Below are positions 41,841-50,932 of a stretch of DNA of 64,000 bases, piece by piece. The first letter of the stretch is position 1. Each line of letters starts with the position of its first letter. The DNA comes from Wansuia hejianensis. GTDB taxonomy: Bacteria; Bacillota; Clostridia; Lachnospirales; Lachnospiraceae. The translations under genes and the position numbers were made by a program. The notes beneath the pieces were generated by a model. It was given only the letters and a program-made list of their open reading frames with translations. It was not told where the DNA came from and made no database searches. The stretch spans positions 1,253,501-1,317,500 of the forward strand of contig NZ_CP060635.1 in NCBI RefSeq assembly GCF_014337215.1, in the 5' to 3' direction.

Positions 41841-42470
41841 TCAGCTTCTTCCGTCCTTCGGCAATTCTTTTGCGATCAAACTGTCCCGAGTGGCAGCCGC
41901 CTTTGATTCGAGTGCCTCTCCCTTCTCAGGAACACCAGCTTCCGCCAACGCTTCCTCTTCCCGTGTAAATTTGTTCGACAGCAAACGGTTAATAATCAGA
42001 ATTAACATGATGATTCCCAATTCTATCAATGCAAACGGGCTTCGCAGAAAAAGCATAACTTTCCCAACATAGGGAACATGCCATACGTAAGTTCCGATCA
42101 GATCTTCTCTGTATATTTTATAATCATCGTACCGGTCTGCCGTCACTCCCTGCGTGTGATAGAGAACCCTTCCATCCTCATCCGTTTCCTTTTCCCGGAA
42201 ATAATGCGTAAAGACCGTCTGTTCACCCAGGCGGTCCACGCGAAATGAAACGATATCGTTCGCTTCAGGTTCTTCTTTTTCTTTTAAATTTTTGACTAAC
42301 ACGCAAGAGCCTGTCGGAATTACAGGTTCCATACTGTCCGTCAATATTACGAACGTCTGATATCCGGTAAACTCTTTTACCTTTTCCGGGCAAGCATGTA
42401 TTAGTACGATGTATACAGTCAGCAAAAGAAATAAAAGGTCAAATAAGTAATTGAAAATTTTTTTAATCAT
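41841..42470 (-). CDS. sipW: signal peptidase I, SipW/ER type
   Basis: Membrane signal peptidase of 209 residues that would process the TasA-like protein encoded upstream. N-terminal anchor about 8-27; catalytic Ser in ILTDSMEPVIPTGS (about 46); the second active residue is His in TVFTHYF, as in SipW and ER peptidases, not the Lys of usual bacterial enzymes. A second membrane helix lies at about 145-165 with a charged tail. Only eight bases separate it from the TasA-like gene and no ribosome site is present, so translation is probably coupled. Its last codons abut the C39 pseudogene. Confidence 0.88.
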   Translation of the reverse strand: MIKKIFNYLFDLLFLLLTVYIVLIHACPEKVKEFTGYQTFVILTDSMEPVIPTGSCVLVKNLKEKEEPEANDIVSFRVDRLGEQTVFTHYFREKETDEDGRVLYHTQGVTADRYDDYKIYREDLIGTYVWHVPYVGKVMLFLRSPFALIELGIIMLILIINRLLSNKFTREEEALAEAGVPEKGEALESKAAATRDSLIAKELPKDGRS

Positions 42471-42478
42471 TATGTATG

Positions 42479-42982
42479 TCAGGAAGTTGATTTCTCTGAT
42501 AAGGTACCTTTAACTTCAACCGTCAACGCTGTCCCCGCCAGCGAAGCTGCAGCTTCAGTCGGTGTCACTTCTATAGTATAAGTATTGCTTGCATCGACAC
42601 TTGTATCCGTATTAGATGTTAATTCTGTTGAACCTTCAGATATCTTGATGGTAAACTGGCTGGTGCAATCCTGGCTAGATGCATCTTTAATTATCGGCAC
42701 GAAACTCGCCTGCAGCTTCGTTAGATCCTTGGCGTCCGCTACCGTGAATGTTACTGTATTTTTATACGTACCTGTCTCTCCCAGTTTTCTGGTGCCATCT
42801 ATTGCAAAGTTAGCATCCAACGCAGTTTCCGCCACTACCGGTTTCTCCAGTGTCAGTGTTGCTGTACCTGTACTCTCCAGGGTATCCCATATTGCGTAGG
42901 ATCCTGCCATCGTAGCGGCAATTGCCGATGCAGTCAGCACACCCACCATTCCTTTTTTACTGATTATGCGTTTCACTTTCAT
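42479..42982 (-). CDS. TasA/CalY-like SipW-dependent secreted protein
   Basis: Secreted protein of 167 residues. The N-terminus ISKKGMVGVLTASAIAATMAGSYAIWDT is the unusual SipW-type signal (shown here as a label only in parts: KKGMVGVL, ATMAGSYAIW), followed by a beta-rich, Thr/Ser-rich domain typical of the biofilm-fibre protein TasA and camelysin. Cleavage is expected soon after the Ala cluster. The ATG at 42982 is only three bases from GAGAGG; a GTG two codons later has better spacing. Forms a two-gene unit with sipW. A matrix or surface fibre role is by homology. Confidence 0.8.
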   Translation of the reverse strand: MKVKRIISKKGMVGVLTASAIAATMAGSYAIWDTLESTGTATLTLEKPVVAETALDANFAIDGTRKLGETGTYKNTVTFTVADAKDLTKLQASFVPIIKDASSQDCTSQFTIKISEGSTELTSNTDTSVDASNTYTIEVTPTEAAASLAGTALTVEVKGTLSEKSTS

Positions 42983-43085
42983 TCTCCTCTCAATTCATCC
43001 CAGGGGGTTTTATTAGTTATTTATAATTATACCTGGTTTTCATTGATTTGGATAATGCCTAAATATCATAAGTGAGCGATACGTT

Positions 43086-44018
43086 TTAAGTATCGCCGTT
43101 TAACCCGCGGTAGCATTTTAGTATTAGATTCAGAAACTCCTCCGACCGTTCCGTCAATGTCGTCCTTCTGCATTTCATCCATATGAGCTTCTGTCTGATT
43201 CTGCAGTTTCTGAGCTTGATGCTGCATATATTCCCCTTTTCCAACTCAACTCTCTGCCACTGGTTTCCCAATATAAACGCATCCGTCCTTTTCACCATAT
43301 TGATAATCGCATGGTAATTATTGATCGTAATTGTTCTATTGAAGTCCATCATCCGAACCTCCCCAGCAATACGCATCGCACAGTTCAGATCTGAAAAATA
43401 GTCCGGTGGGAGCTTGACCTGTGCATAGGGCATCAGTTCCGCAACCTCAATTTCACTTCGGCCATACAGAGGATTCATTCTTCCCACATGCACATAGAGG
43501 GGGCCTTCTCCGATTTCATAATAGCTCAGGTCCTTTAATTCCGCCAGCTTATTCAGAACTCTTACTTGTATATTATTGATCGAGACAATGCCTATCTCCG
43601 CCTCCCCCGCTGCCACATGATCCACCACTTTCTCCACAGACGTCTCCAGCAGCACGATTTTCGTGCGGTTGGCCCGGATGGTTTCATAATATCTGAGCAT
43701 CAGATCATCCTGCAGGATGATCCCCCCGATCGCGGCGCTCACTTTTGCTTCCGCATACTTCAACGTTTCCGTCCGCAGCTTAGTAATCTCATCTACCCGC
43801 TGCAAAATAGACTGGGCATAATGATAGATTCCCTCTCCCAGCTCAGTCGTCTCCACACCTTTATTCGTCCGCACCAGTAAAGCTGCTCCTATCTCATTTT
43901 CCAGATTGTGCACGGACCTCGTCAGGCTCGGCTGTGAAATATACAGATTCGCTGCAGCTTTTCGCATGCTTTTTGAATCCGCTATTTCCAGAAAATACCT
44001 CAAATCCTTTAACTCCAA
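43086..44018 (-). CDS. LysR family transcriptional regulator
   Basis: DNA-binding regulator of 311 residues. The winged helix occupies 1-60 (ELKDLRYFLEIADSKSMRKA, then YISQPSLTRSVHNLE), with a periplasmic-binding-like effector domain from about 90. I start at TTG 44018 because GGAGGGG precedes it with correct spacing and it places the HTH at the usual position; ATG 44093 would add 25 atypical residues with a weak site. No divergent metabolic gene adjoins it, so its targets are unknown. A 7-base inverted repeat (43076-43096) overlaps its stop codon. Confidence 0.88.
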   Translation of the reverse strand: MELKDLRYFLEIADSKSMRKAAANLYISQPSLTRSVHNLENEIGAALLVRTNKGVETTELGEGIYHYAQSILQRVDEITKLRTETLKYAEAKVSAAIGGIILQDDLMLRYYETIRANRTKIVLLETSVEKVVDHVAAGEAEIGIVSINNIQVRVLNKLAELKDLSYYEIGEGPLYVHVGRMNPLYGRSEIEVAELMPYAQVKLPPDYFSDLNCAMRIAGEVRMMDFNRTITINNYHAIINMVKRTDAFILGNQWQRVELEKGNICSIKLRNCRIRQKLIWMKCRRTTLTERSEEFLNLILKCYRGLNGDT

Positions 44019-44249
44019 AATGCCCCTCCGCTTCAGTTCTCCATAATCCCCGTAGCTATCTAAGCCATTTACAGCTTCCTTTGATTCTAACATATTCTTT
44101 CAGGAAAATCAGCATTAAATTTAAATTTTATCATACTGTTCAGGAAAAATCTTCAACTTATGGCAAATAGGACAGCTTTTCCCAGTCATAAAGCCTCTGA
44201 CCTTTCCAGCCCGGATTCTCAAACCGCATTTAAAAGCCACTTCAAAGCC

Positions 44250-44291
44250 GAAAAAAAGACATCACTACCTATTTTGTAGATAGCGATGTCT
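44250..44291 (-). terminator. rho-independent terminator of rpsB-tsf
   Basis: Minus-strand 15-base stem (two G-U pairs) closing a 5-base loop, followed by seven T at 44256-44250; begins 28 bases after the tsf stop. Confidence 0.85.
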
Positions 44292-44318
44292 TCTATAATT
44301 AATTAAAACTCATTGCAA

Positions 44319-45257
44319 TTACTGTCCCATCTGCTTTGCAACTTCAGCCGCAAAATCTTCTTCTTTCTTCTCGATGCCTTCACCGGTCTCCCAGCGGATA
44401 AATCCTTTTACGCTGATCTTCGCACTGTTCTCCTTAGCGACCTGAGCGATATACTGGCTGACAGACTGTTTCCCGTCTTCTGCCTTTACATACACCTGGT
44501 CTAACAGGCAGATTTCCTTCAGCTCTTTGTTAATACGTCCGTTAATCATGCCTTCGATCACCTTCTCCGGCTTCTGGGATTCTTTCGGATCATTCTTGAT
44601 CTGAGCCAAAAGGATCTCTTTTTCATGGGCGATATACTCTTCAGACACTTCGTCTCTGCTGGTATACAGCGGCTTCAGGGCTGCCGCCTGCATGGCAATG
44701 TTCTTGCCCATCTCCTTTACCGCATCATTTACGATGTCAGTCTCCACATCTACGAGAACGCCGATTTTTCCGCCCATATGAGTATAAGCTGCAACAAAAC
44801 CATTGGCTTCTTCCATCTGGGTGAATCTGCGGATGTTCATATTCTCACCGATTACGGCGATCTGTCCTGCAAGAGCCTCGTTTACGGTCTTGGTCGTATC
44901 AAACTTCCAGGGCTCTGCCAGGAATGCTTCGATGTCAGCGGCTTTCGTATCCATAGCCTGGTCGCAGACCTCTGCAACATAGCTCTGGAACTTCTCGTTC
45001 TTGGCAACAAAATCAGTCTCAGCGTTTACTTCCACTGCCACTGCCTTCTTGCAGTCATCGGTAACCTTCAGCATAACGATGCCTTCGGCCGCAATTCTCC
45101 CTGCCTTCTTCTGAGCGGTTGCCAGTCCCTTTTCTCTCAGGAACTCAACAGCCTTGCCCATATCTCCATCGGTGGCGGTCAGGGCCTTTTTGCAATCCAT
45201 CATTCCGGCACCGGTTGTCTCTCTCAATTCTTTTACCATTGCTGCTGTAATAGCCAT
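44319..45257 (-). CDS. tsf: elongation factor Ts
   Basis: Guanine-nucleotide exchange factor for EF-Tu, 312 residues, cytosolic. The N-terminal UBA-like region VKELRETTGAGMMDCKKAL and the core TDFVAKN motif (about 80) are standard, and length is normal for Clostridia. It follows rpsB by 26 bases in the conserved rpsB-tsf order and ends at a strong terminator. GGAGG precedes the ATG. Confidence 0.97.
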   Translation of the reverse strand: MAITAAMVKELRETTGAGMMDCKKALTATDGDMGKAVEFLREKGLATAQKKAGRIAAEGIVMLKVTDDCKKAVAVEVNAETDFVAKNEKFQSYVAEVCDQAMDTKAADIEAFLAEPWKFDTTKTVNEALAGQIAVIGENMNIRRFTQMEEANGFVAAYTHMGGKIGVLVDVETDIVNDAVKEMGKNIAMQAAALKPLYTSRDEVSEEYIAHEKEILLAQIKNDPKESQKPEKVIEGMINGRINKELKEICLLDQVYVKAEDGKQSVSQYIAQVAKENSAKISVKGFIRWETGEGIEKKEEDFAAEVAKQMGQ

Positions 45258-45283
45258 TTTATATTCCTCCGTATCTGTTCAGA

Positions 45284-46030
45284 TTATTCCTGCTCGTCTG
45301 CTTCAGCTGCTTCCATTTCCTCTTCGTATACGGCATCCTCAGCGGTCTCGCCCTGTCTTGCTTCAATCACGGCGTCCGCCATCTTGGAAACAATCAGTTT
45401 TACGGCACGGATAGCGTCATCATTGCCCGGAATTACGTAATCCAGTTCTTCCGGATCACAGTTGGTATCACAGATTCCAATCAGCGGAATGCCCAGCGCA
45501 TGAGCCTCCTGAACGCAGATTCTCTCCTTCTTCGGATCAACAACGAAGATTGCGTCCGGCACTCTCTTCATCTCTTTGATGCCGCCCAGGTTCTTCTGCA
45601 GCTTCTCTAATTCTTTCTTCAATGCAATGACTTCTTTCTTCGGCAGTACGTCGAAGGTTCCGTCTTCCTGCATGGTCTCGATCTCTTTCAGCCTTCCGAT
45701 CCTGCTCTGGATCGTCTTGAAGTTGGTCAGCATACCGCCCAGCCATCTCTCATTTACATAGAACATTCCGCAGCGCTCTGCCTCTAATGCGATGGCGTCC
45801 TGAGCCTGTTTCTTCGTTCCCACGAAAAGGATGGTGCCTCCGTCCGCAGTAATATCTGCAACCGCACGGTAAGCGTCGTCTACCATTCCCACAGATTTCT
45901 GCAGGTCGATGATGTAGATGCCATTACGCTCTGTGTAGATGTACGGAGCCATCTTGGGGTTCCATCTTCTGGTCTGATGCCCGAAGTGAACACCTGCTTC
46001 AAGTAACTGTTTCATTGAAATTACGCTCAT
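45284..46030 (-). CDS. rpsB: 30S ribosomal protein S2
   Basis: Ribosomal protein of 248 residues. MKQLLEAGVHFGHQTRRWNPKM, seen in parts as LEAGVHFGHQ and RRWNPKMAPYIY, and the C-terminal IGICDTNCDPEELDYVIPGNDDA region (IPLIGICDTN) are unmistakable. The acidic C-terminal tail (EEEMEAAEADEQE) is common in Lachnospiraceae. First gene of the rpsB-tsf unit with its own consensus-like promoter and a ~105-base leader that can fold a CCTGA / TCAGG hairpin nested in GGGA / TCCC, possibly an autoregulatory S2 site. Confidence 0.97.
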   Translation of the reverse strand: MSVISMKQLLEAGVHFGHQTRRWNPKMAPYIYTERNGIYIIDLQKSVGMVDDAYRAVADITADGGTILFVGTKKQAQDAIALEAERCGMFYVNERWLGGMLTNFKTIQSRIGRLKEIETMQEDGTFDVLPKKEVIALKKELEKLQKNLGGIKEMKRVPDAIFVVDPKKERICVQEAHALGIPLIGICDTNCDPEELDYVIPGNDDAIRAVKLIVSKMADAVIEARQGETAEDAVYEEEMEAAEADEQE

Positions 46031-46141
46031 TTGTTTCTCTCCTTTTGGTTAAATTCTTCCGCATGTCTCAGCTTTTGGGAAACCTGAAGCCTTCAGGCAC
46101 CGTCCCTCAAATCCGCATGCGTGCTTTTTCGCAACGTGCAA

Positions 46142-46170
46142 ATTATACCATAAAAAAAGTGTGGATACAA
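46142..46170 (-). promoter_or_regulatory. promoter of rpsB-tsf
   Basis: Minus-strand TTGTAT, 17-base spacer, TATAAT. Initiation near 46135 gives a leader of about 105 bases with two GCATGCGGA-like repeats and a nested hairpin. Confidence 0.8.
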
Positions 46171-46206
46171 GCACTTTTACAGGCTTTTTCTAATTTTTCC
46201 CCTTTT

Positions 46207-47721
46207 TTACCTGTTGTCTCCCGTCTGTTTCAGGAACAGGACAAAAATACACACGACAGCCACCAGTCCCTCGGCCGCCAGCAATAGGATCTTCGCCTGA
46301 GGAATCATCCCGGCCAGCAGTGTGATGCAACCGCCGCTGTAAATCGCCCACAGGTTGGCGGCCATATGTGCCAGGACCGGCACCAGCAGACTCTGGCTGT
46401 ATTCATAGAGCACGGCCAGAAGGATACCTAAAACGGCAGCGTATAAAAACTGGATCGTATTTCCGTGATAAATGCCGAACAGGACGCTTGAAATCCCCAC
46501 AGCCCAGCCAGTGCCCAGATAATTTTTCACCCTCCGGTAAGTCATGCCGCGGAAAATCATTTCCTCTGCCACAGGCCCCAAAAGGACCGTGGCAGCGATC
46601 AGCAGCAGCGGATTTTGCCCTTCAAAGGCACCTGCCGCGCTTTCCGCATATCCGGGAAACACATGCTCCAGCCCGCTCAGATCGATGAATGTACTCCAGA
46701 GATGCCCGATGCAGACTGCCAGAAGGCAGGCTAAGATGATCTTTCCCACTTTCCAGGCCCGCTCATAAGTCCCGAAGCGTACCTGATCCATCAGATAGCT
46801 TTTCCGCTGGCTGAAAACTGTAATTCCATAAAAACCAATATTAATCATCAGCGGCAGCCCCGGTATCAGCGCCACCAGCTGTACGGTATCCAGTCCCCTT
46901 ACGCCTGTAACCAGGCTGGCCACGATCAGGGCCGCCACCGTAACAGCAGCCATGCACAGCAAAAAGTATACCATCGGATACAGCATATCCCAGATCTTCC
47001 TGCCCCAGCTCAGCTCCTGTCCGTAGCGGACACGTTTTTTTACGTCTTTTTTCTCCTGAGAGGCAGCTTCGTCCTCTGCCGCCAGAATGCCCAGATCCTT
47101 CACCGTTTCTGCGATATATTCAGCTCCTGCCGCCTCCAGTTCTTCACGGCCTCCATAGCCATACGCTGCTCCCATGCAGGCAATCCCGCATTTTCTGGCG
47201 CCTTCTGCATCATTGCTCCGGTCTCCCACCATGATCACCCTGTCGCGCTTCCGTTCATAGCCTGTGCGACAGAGGGCTTCTTCAATGACTTCTGCCTTGT
47301 CTGTCCTGGATCCATCCAGTTCACTGCCCACCACTGCGTCAAAATAGCCGGCCAGTTTAAAATGGTTTAAAATTTCTTCCACATAGACCTGCGGCTTGGA
47401 GGACGCCACCCCCAGCAGCTTTCCATGTTCCTTCAAAAGGCCCAGCAGCTCCGGGATTCCCTCGTAGACCTCATTTTCGTAAATCCCGATCCCGTTATAC
47501 CGTTCCCTGTACTGCTCTACAGCCGTATCCGCTTCCTCACTGGTCAGCCCCGCAAACTTCATAAACTGCTCATGCAGCGGGGGGCCCAGAAAACAGTTGA
47601 GCTCTTCCGGGGAATATCTGGGCTTTCCCAGATAGTTCAGCGCATACTGGACACACCGGGTGATGCCCGGCGCCGAATCAGTCAGCGTCCCGTCCAGGTC
47701 AAATAAAATCAGTTCAATCAT
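46207..47721 (-). CDS. fusion of HAD hydrolase and CPBP (CAAX-like) membrane protease
   Basis: Two-domain protein of 504 residues. Residues 1-215 are a PGP/Gph-type HAD phosphatase: LFDLDGTLTDS (6-16), VASSKPQ, MVGDRSNDAEGA. After a charged linker, residues ~240-500 form about seven membrane helices with the glutamic intramembrane protease (ABI/CPBP) motifs EEMIFRG (about 385), FGIYHGN and LAHMAAN. The two activities are normally separate. The gene is nine bases after the amidase in the argS operon; GGAGACGG precedes the ATG. No stop or shift was seen at the junction, so the fusion is real. Confidence 0.88.
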   Translation of the reverse strand: MIELILFDLDGTLTDSAPGITRCVQYALNYLGKPRYSPEELNCFLGPPLHEQFMKFAGLTSEEADTAVEQYRERYNGIGIYENEVYEGIPELLGLLKEHGKLLGVASSKPQVYVEEILNHFKLAGYFDAVVGSELDGSRTDKAEVIEEALCRTGYERKRDRVIMVGDRSNDAEGARKCGIACMGAAYGYGGREELEAAGAEYIAETVKDLGILAAEDEAASQEKKDVKKRVRYGQELSWGRKIWDMLYPMVYFLLCMAAVTVAALIVASLVTGVRGLDTVQLVALIPGLPLMINIGFYGITVFSQRKSYLMDQVRFGTYERAWKVGKIILACLLAVCIGHLWSTFIDLSGLEHVFPGYAESAAGAFEGQNPLLLIAATVLLGPVAEEMIFRGMTYRRVKNYLGTGWAVGISSVLFGIYHGNTIQFLYAAVLGILLAVLYEYSQSLLVPVLAHMAANLWAIYSGGCITLLAGMIPQAKILLLAAEGLVAVVCIFVLFLKQTGDNR

Positions 47722-47730
47722 TTCCGTCTC

Positions 47731-48912
47731 CTATCCATTGCTCTGCCCCGCGAAATAACTGTCCACCCCATTGGCGATCCCCTGCACCATTAAATCCTGG
47801 TATTCCCCCGACGCCATCCGCAGATCCTCGTCAGGATTTGTCATGTAGCCCATTTCAACAATCGTCACTGGTATGGTGCTCCAGTTGATCCCGCTCATCT
47901 CATCTGTGATATAGACACCCTGGCTGGCAGCCCCTGTTGACGCACAGAACGCGTCAATGATATCCTGAGACAGCTTCTGGCACTCCAGCGCTAAGCTTCC
48001 CACATAAGGGTTGCCCGTAGACGGCGCCATGGTCAGCGCGCCCTGTACAGAGGTATCTGCAGAGCCATTCGCATGGATGCGAACCAGAATATCCGCTCCT
48101 GAGGCAGCGGCCATTTCCGCCCGTTCCCGGTTGCTGATGTTCACCTCATTCGTCTCCCGGATCATATACACCTCGTATCCCCGTGCTGCCAGCTCATCTC
48201 TCAGCTTCAGCGACACTGCCAGATTCAGTTCATATTCATTCAGTCCCGACGTGTCTCCATGGGTCCCGGAGGCTACTTTAGCCTTTGTCTGATCCGAACC
48301 CGGGCCGACGGGCTCCTGTTCACTGTCCCCCTGTGCCTGATGTCCGGGATCGATGGCTATCTTCTGTCCATTCGGCACAGGCGCCTCCGTCGGGGTGGGC
48401 GTCGCCAGTTCCGGGGCGATTTCCTCTTCTGTGCGGGGAGTCCCCGTAATCTCCCAGAGATTTTTCCCGGCCAGGACAAAGTACCGGTTCCCGCCTTCCT
48501 CCGCGATCTCCGTCGTCTCCGCTGCCAGAAGGCCGCGGAAGGGCTCATACAGCTCCTCGTGGGCTCTGAGATACAGGACACAGTCAGCCAGCGCCTTCTC
48601 ATCGTAGGACGCCAGATTCCCCTGCTCGTCCCGGTATCTGAGGCAATTGCCGAATTCCGTAATGCGGTTTTTATCCAGCGCCCCTACCGCTGCTGAAAGC
48701 AGCTCCTCCCGGATATTCACCTCCGGAGTCGGGGCCGGTGTTTCGGTGGCCGTTACCACGGGCGTCACTGTTGCTTCTCTCGCCTTCTGCTTTGCTTCTT
48801 CCTCCGCTCTGTATCTTCCATACGCCCAAAGCCCTCCCACTACTACCGCCACTACAATGGCGGCTATAAAAATCAGCAGGATATTGACTTTGATTCTCGA
48901 TGGCCTCTTCAT
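47731..48912 (-). CDS. N-acetylmuramoyl-L-alanine amidase with membrane anchor
   Basis: Cell-wall hydrolase of 393 residues. An N-terminal membrane helix (about 10-30) leads to a Thr/Pro-rich linker, a middle domain to about 180, and an Amidase_3 domain with zinc residues in AIDPGHQAQG, ESELNL-type GLNEYELNLA, RIHANGS and the catalytic IVEMGYMTNPDED. It cuts between MurNAc and the stem peptide. I start at ATG 48912, which overlaps the argS stop by one base and has GGAG upstream; the longer reading lies in argS. Confidence 0.9.
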   Translation of the reverse strand: MKRPSRIKVNILLIFIAAIVVAVVVGGLWAYGRYRAEEEAKQKAREATVTPVVTATETPAPTPEVNIREELLSAAVGALDKNRITEFGNCLRYRDEQGNLASYDEKALADCVLYLRAHEELYEPFRGLLAAETTEIAEEGGNRYFVLAGKNLWEITGTPRTEEEIAPELATPTPTEAPVPNGQKIAIDPGHQAQGDSEQEPVGPGSDQTKAKVASGTHGDTSGLNEYELNLAVSLKLRDELAARGYEVYMIRETNEVNISNRERAEMAAASGADILVRIHANGSADTSVQGALTMAPSTGNPYVGSLALECQKLSQDIIDAFCASTGAASQGVYITDEMSGINWSTIPVTIVEMGYMTNPDEDLRMASGEYQDLMVQGIANGVDSYFAGQSNG

Positions 48913-50678
48913 CACATCCGCTCCGGCGCTGAGAAGCCAAGGAGCCCGGTACACTCTTCCAGAACTCTGCGCACCAGATCCAGAAGCAGGATCCAGGACG
49001 CTTTTTGTCCGCTGTTCTCTTCAGTTAGAATCTTTGTCTCATGATAAAAACGGTTAAAGTCATTAGACAGTTCATAAATATAAGAGCAGATTTTATGAGG
49101 CGCTTTTTCTTCAAACGCATTATCTACAACAGAATTAAACCGCGCTGTTTCCAGCATGAGAGCCTTCTCACTGTCACTGGCCGCAGGCATCAGCACATTC
49201 CCCTGCAGGCTTCCGCCTTCCTCCACATAACGGGCAAGTATGGATTTAATCCTGACAATTGTATACAGAATATACGGTCCTGTATTGCCTTCAAATGAGG
49301 TAAAGCGCTCGGTATCAAATACATAATCTTTAGACGCCTGGTTAGACAAATCGCCGTACTTGATGGCAGATAAACCCACCATTTCAGCAGTCTTTTCAGC
49401 GTCTGTATCTTTTACACTTTTGTTCTCTACAATCTTCCGGTACATCTCCTGGTCAATATCCCGGATCAGATTCTCCAAGCGCATGACGCCGCCTTCTCTG
49501 GTCTTAAACGGCTTTCCATCTTTGCCGTTCATCGTACCGAACCCCAGGAACGAGAGCTTCGTATCCGGCTTCACCAGCCCGGTCTTCCGGGCGCAGCGGA
49601 ACACCTGGATAAAGTGCAGCTCCTGCCGTTTGTCTACCACATAGAGGATCTCATCCGGCTGGAACAATTTCATCCGTTCTACAATCGTTGCCAGATCTGT
49701 TGTCGTATAAAGAGATGCCCCGTCTGATTTCAGCAACATGCAGGGAGGTATCTCTTTGGAATCTGTCTCTTCCTTCACATCTACCACCAGGGCGCCCTGA
49801 TCCTCATAGGCAAAGCCTTCCTCCTTCATCCGCTGAATCATTTCCGGGATGTATGGCTGGGCATCAGATTCTTTTTTCCACAGATCGAATTCCACATCCA
49901 GCTTTTTGTAATTTTCCTTCAGATCATTGACGGAGACCGTCATAATATGGTTCCACAGAGCCATATAACCCCTTCTGCCCTCCTGCAGCTCATGGGTTGC
50001 GGCCAGCGCCCTTTCCCTGTAATCCTCATCTTCCTTGGACCTGGCGCTGGCAGCTGGATAGATTTCTTCCAGCTCGCTGATTGTAAAGGGAGCCTCCGAC
50101 GGATATTCTCCTTCAAAGCTTTCATCAAAATACGGCAGCTCCGGTTTCCTTTCTTTCAGTTCTGTTATGATCAGACCCATCTGCAGGCCCCAGTCTCCCA
50201 GATGTACGTCCCCGATCATCCTATGGCCCAGGAAACGTCCCATCCGTTTTAGGCTTTCCCCTATGATAGCCGAACGGAGATGCCCTACATGAAGCGGCTT
50301 GGCCACATTCGGGCCGCCGTAATCCACGATGATAGTCTTTGGCTCCGATGACAGCTCTGATGACAGCCTTTCATCCTCGTACATCTGCTGCAAATATTCA
50401 GCCAGGAACGGTTTCGCAATCTTGATATTGATGAATCCCGGCTTTACCGCCGTCACCTCTTCACACACCTCCGAACCGTCCATGGCCGCAGCCACATCCT
50501 CTGCAATCAGAAGCGGTGCTTTCTGATAGGCTTTTTTGGCTGCCATCGCTCCATTACACTGATATTCACACAAATCAGGACGGTTGGACACCGTCACTCT
50601 GGCATAGGAAGAGTCATAGCCTGCCTTTTCAAAAGCCTTTGCCGCTTCCTCTGTAATCCGCTCAATTAATTTCTTCAT
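48912..50678 (-). CDS. argS: arginine--tRNA ligase
   Basis: Charges tRNA-Arg; class I synthetase of 588 residues. The N-terminal additional domain (1-115) is followed by the HIGH-equivalent PLHVGHLRSA, then VVDKRQELHFIQVF, FLGFGTMNGKDGKPFKTREGG (KMSKS region, divergent as in most ArgRS) and an anticodon-binding DALR domain from about 465. The chosen ATG (50676-50678) follows GGAGG by five bases; six extra codons upstream are not supported. First gene of argS-amidase-HAD/CPBP. Confidence 0.96.
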   Translation of the reverse strand: MKKLIERITEEAAKAFEKAGYDSSYARVTVSNRPDLCEYQCNGAMAAKKAYQKAPLLIAEDVAAAMDGSEVCEEVTAVKPGFINIKIAKPFLAEYLQQMYEDERLSSELSSEPKTIIVDYGGPNVAKPLHVGHLRSAIIGESLKRMGRFLGHRMIGDVHLGDWGLQMGLIITELKERKPELPYFDESFEGEYPSEAPFTISELEEIYPAASARSKEDEDYRERALAATHELQEGRRGYMALWNHIMTVSVNDLKENYKKLDVEFDLWKKESDAQPYIPEMIQRMKEEGFAYEDQGALVVDVKEETDSKEIPPCMLLKSDGASLYTTTDLATIVERMKLFQPDEILYVVDKRQELHFIQVFRCARKTGLVKPDTKLSFLGFGTMNGKDGKPFKTREGGVMRLENLIRDIDQEMYRKIVENKSVKDTDAEKTAEMVGLSAIKYGDLSNQASKDYVFDTERFTSFEGNTGPYILYTIVRIKSILARYVEEGGSLQGNVLMPAASDSEKALMLETARFNSVVDNAFEEKAPHKICSYIYELSNDFNRFYHETKILTEENSGQKASWILLLDLVRRVLEECTGLLGFSAPERM

Positions 50679-50766
50679 AGTAACCTCCGGCGGCACACAT
50701 CTATCCAGGGCGGCTTGCCGCCAGGTGCCGTTTATTCAGGGACTCAGCCCTCTTTTTTCACATATA
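50679..50766 (-). promoter_or_regulatory. structured leader of argS
   Basis: The leader has one GGCGGC (RNA sense, 50722-50717 region) and two GCCGCC partners: one adjacent, and one at 50694-50689 directly next to the GGAGG site. CGGCAC / GTGCCG (50725-50730 with 50691-50696) can form an outer stem. Alternative pairings could expose or bury the ribosome site. No T-box signature was found. Confidence 0.4.
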
Positions 50767-50772
50767 GAGTTT

Positions 50773-50801
50773 ATTATAAAACGAATTTCCATTTTTCTCA
50801 A
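50773..50801 (-). promoter_or_regulatory. promoter of the argS operon
   Basis: Minus-strand TTGAGA, 17-base spacer, TATAAT, giving a leader of about 90 bases. Confidence 0.75.
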
Positions 50802-50889
50802 GTATTACGCCTGCATAAATAGGAAATTAAGAAGCAAATTCTTCTGATTTCCGGAATCAGTCCCGTTTTTCTGTCTTATGGAAACGTAA

Positions 50890-50932
50890 AACCGCCGGTT
50901 CACAGTTATCATATAACTATAAACCGGCGGTT
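50890..50932. other. long intergenic hairpin downstream of the cold-shock gene
   Basis: Outer arms AACCGCCGGTT and AACCGGCGGTT (11 pairs) enclose inner arms AGTTAT / ATAACT. The 258 bases 50802-51059 hold no gene. On the minus strand the stem is followed by TTTTACGTTT, so it may end the cold-shock transcript, or be a palindromic element of its own. Confidence 0.5.

Noticed and set aside
50679..50804. T-box riboswitch before argS
   Set aside because: No T-box bulge sequence, specifier loop or antiterminator was found; the leader is too short.
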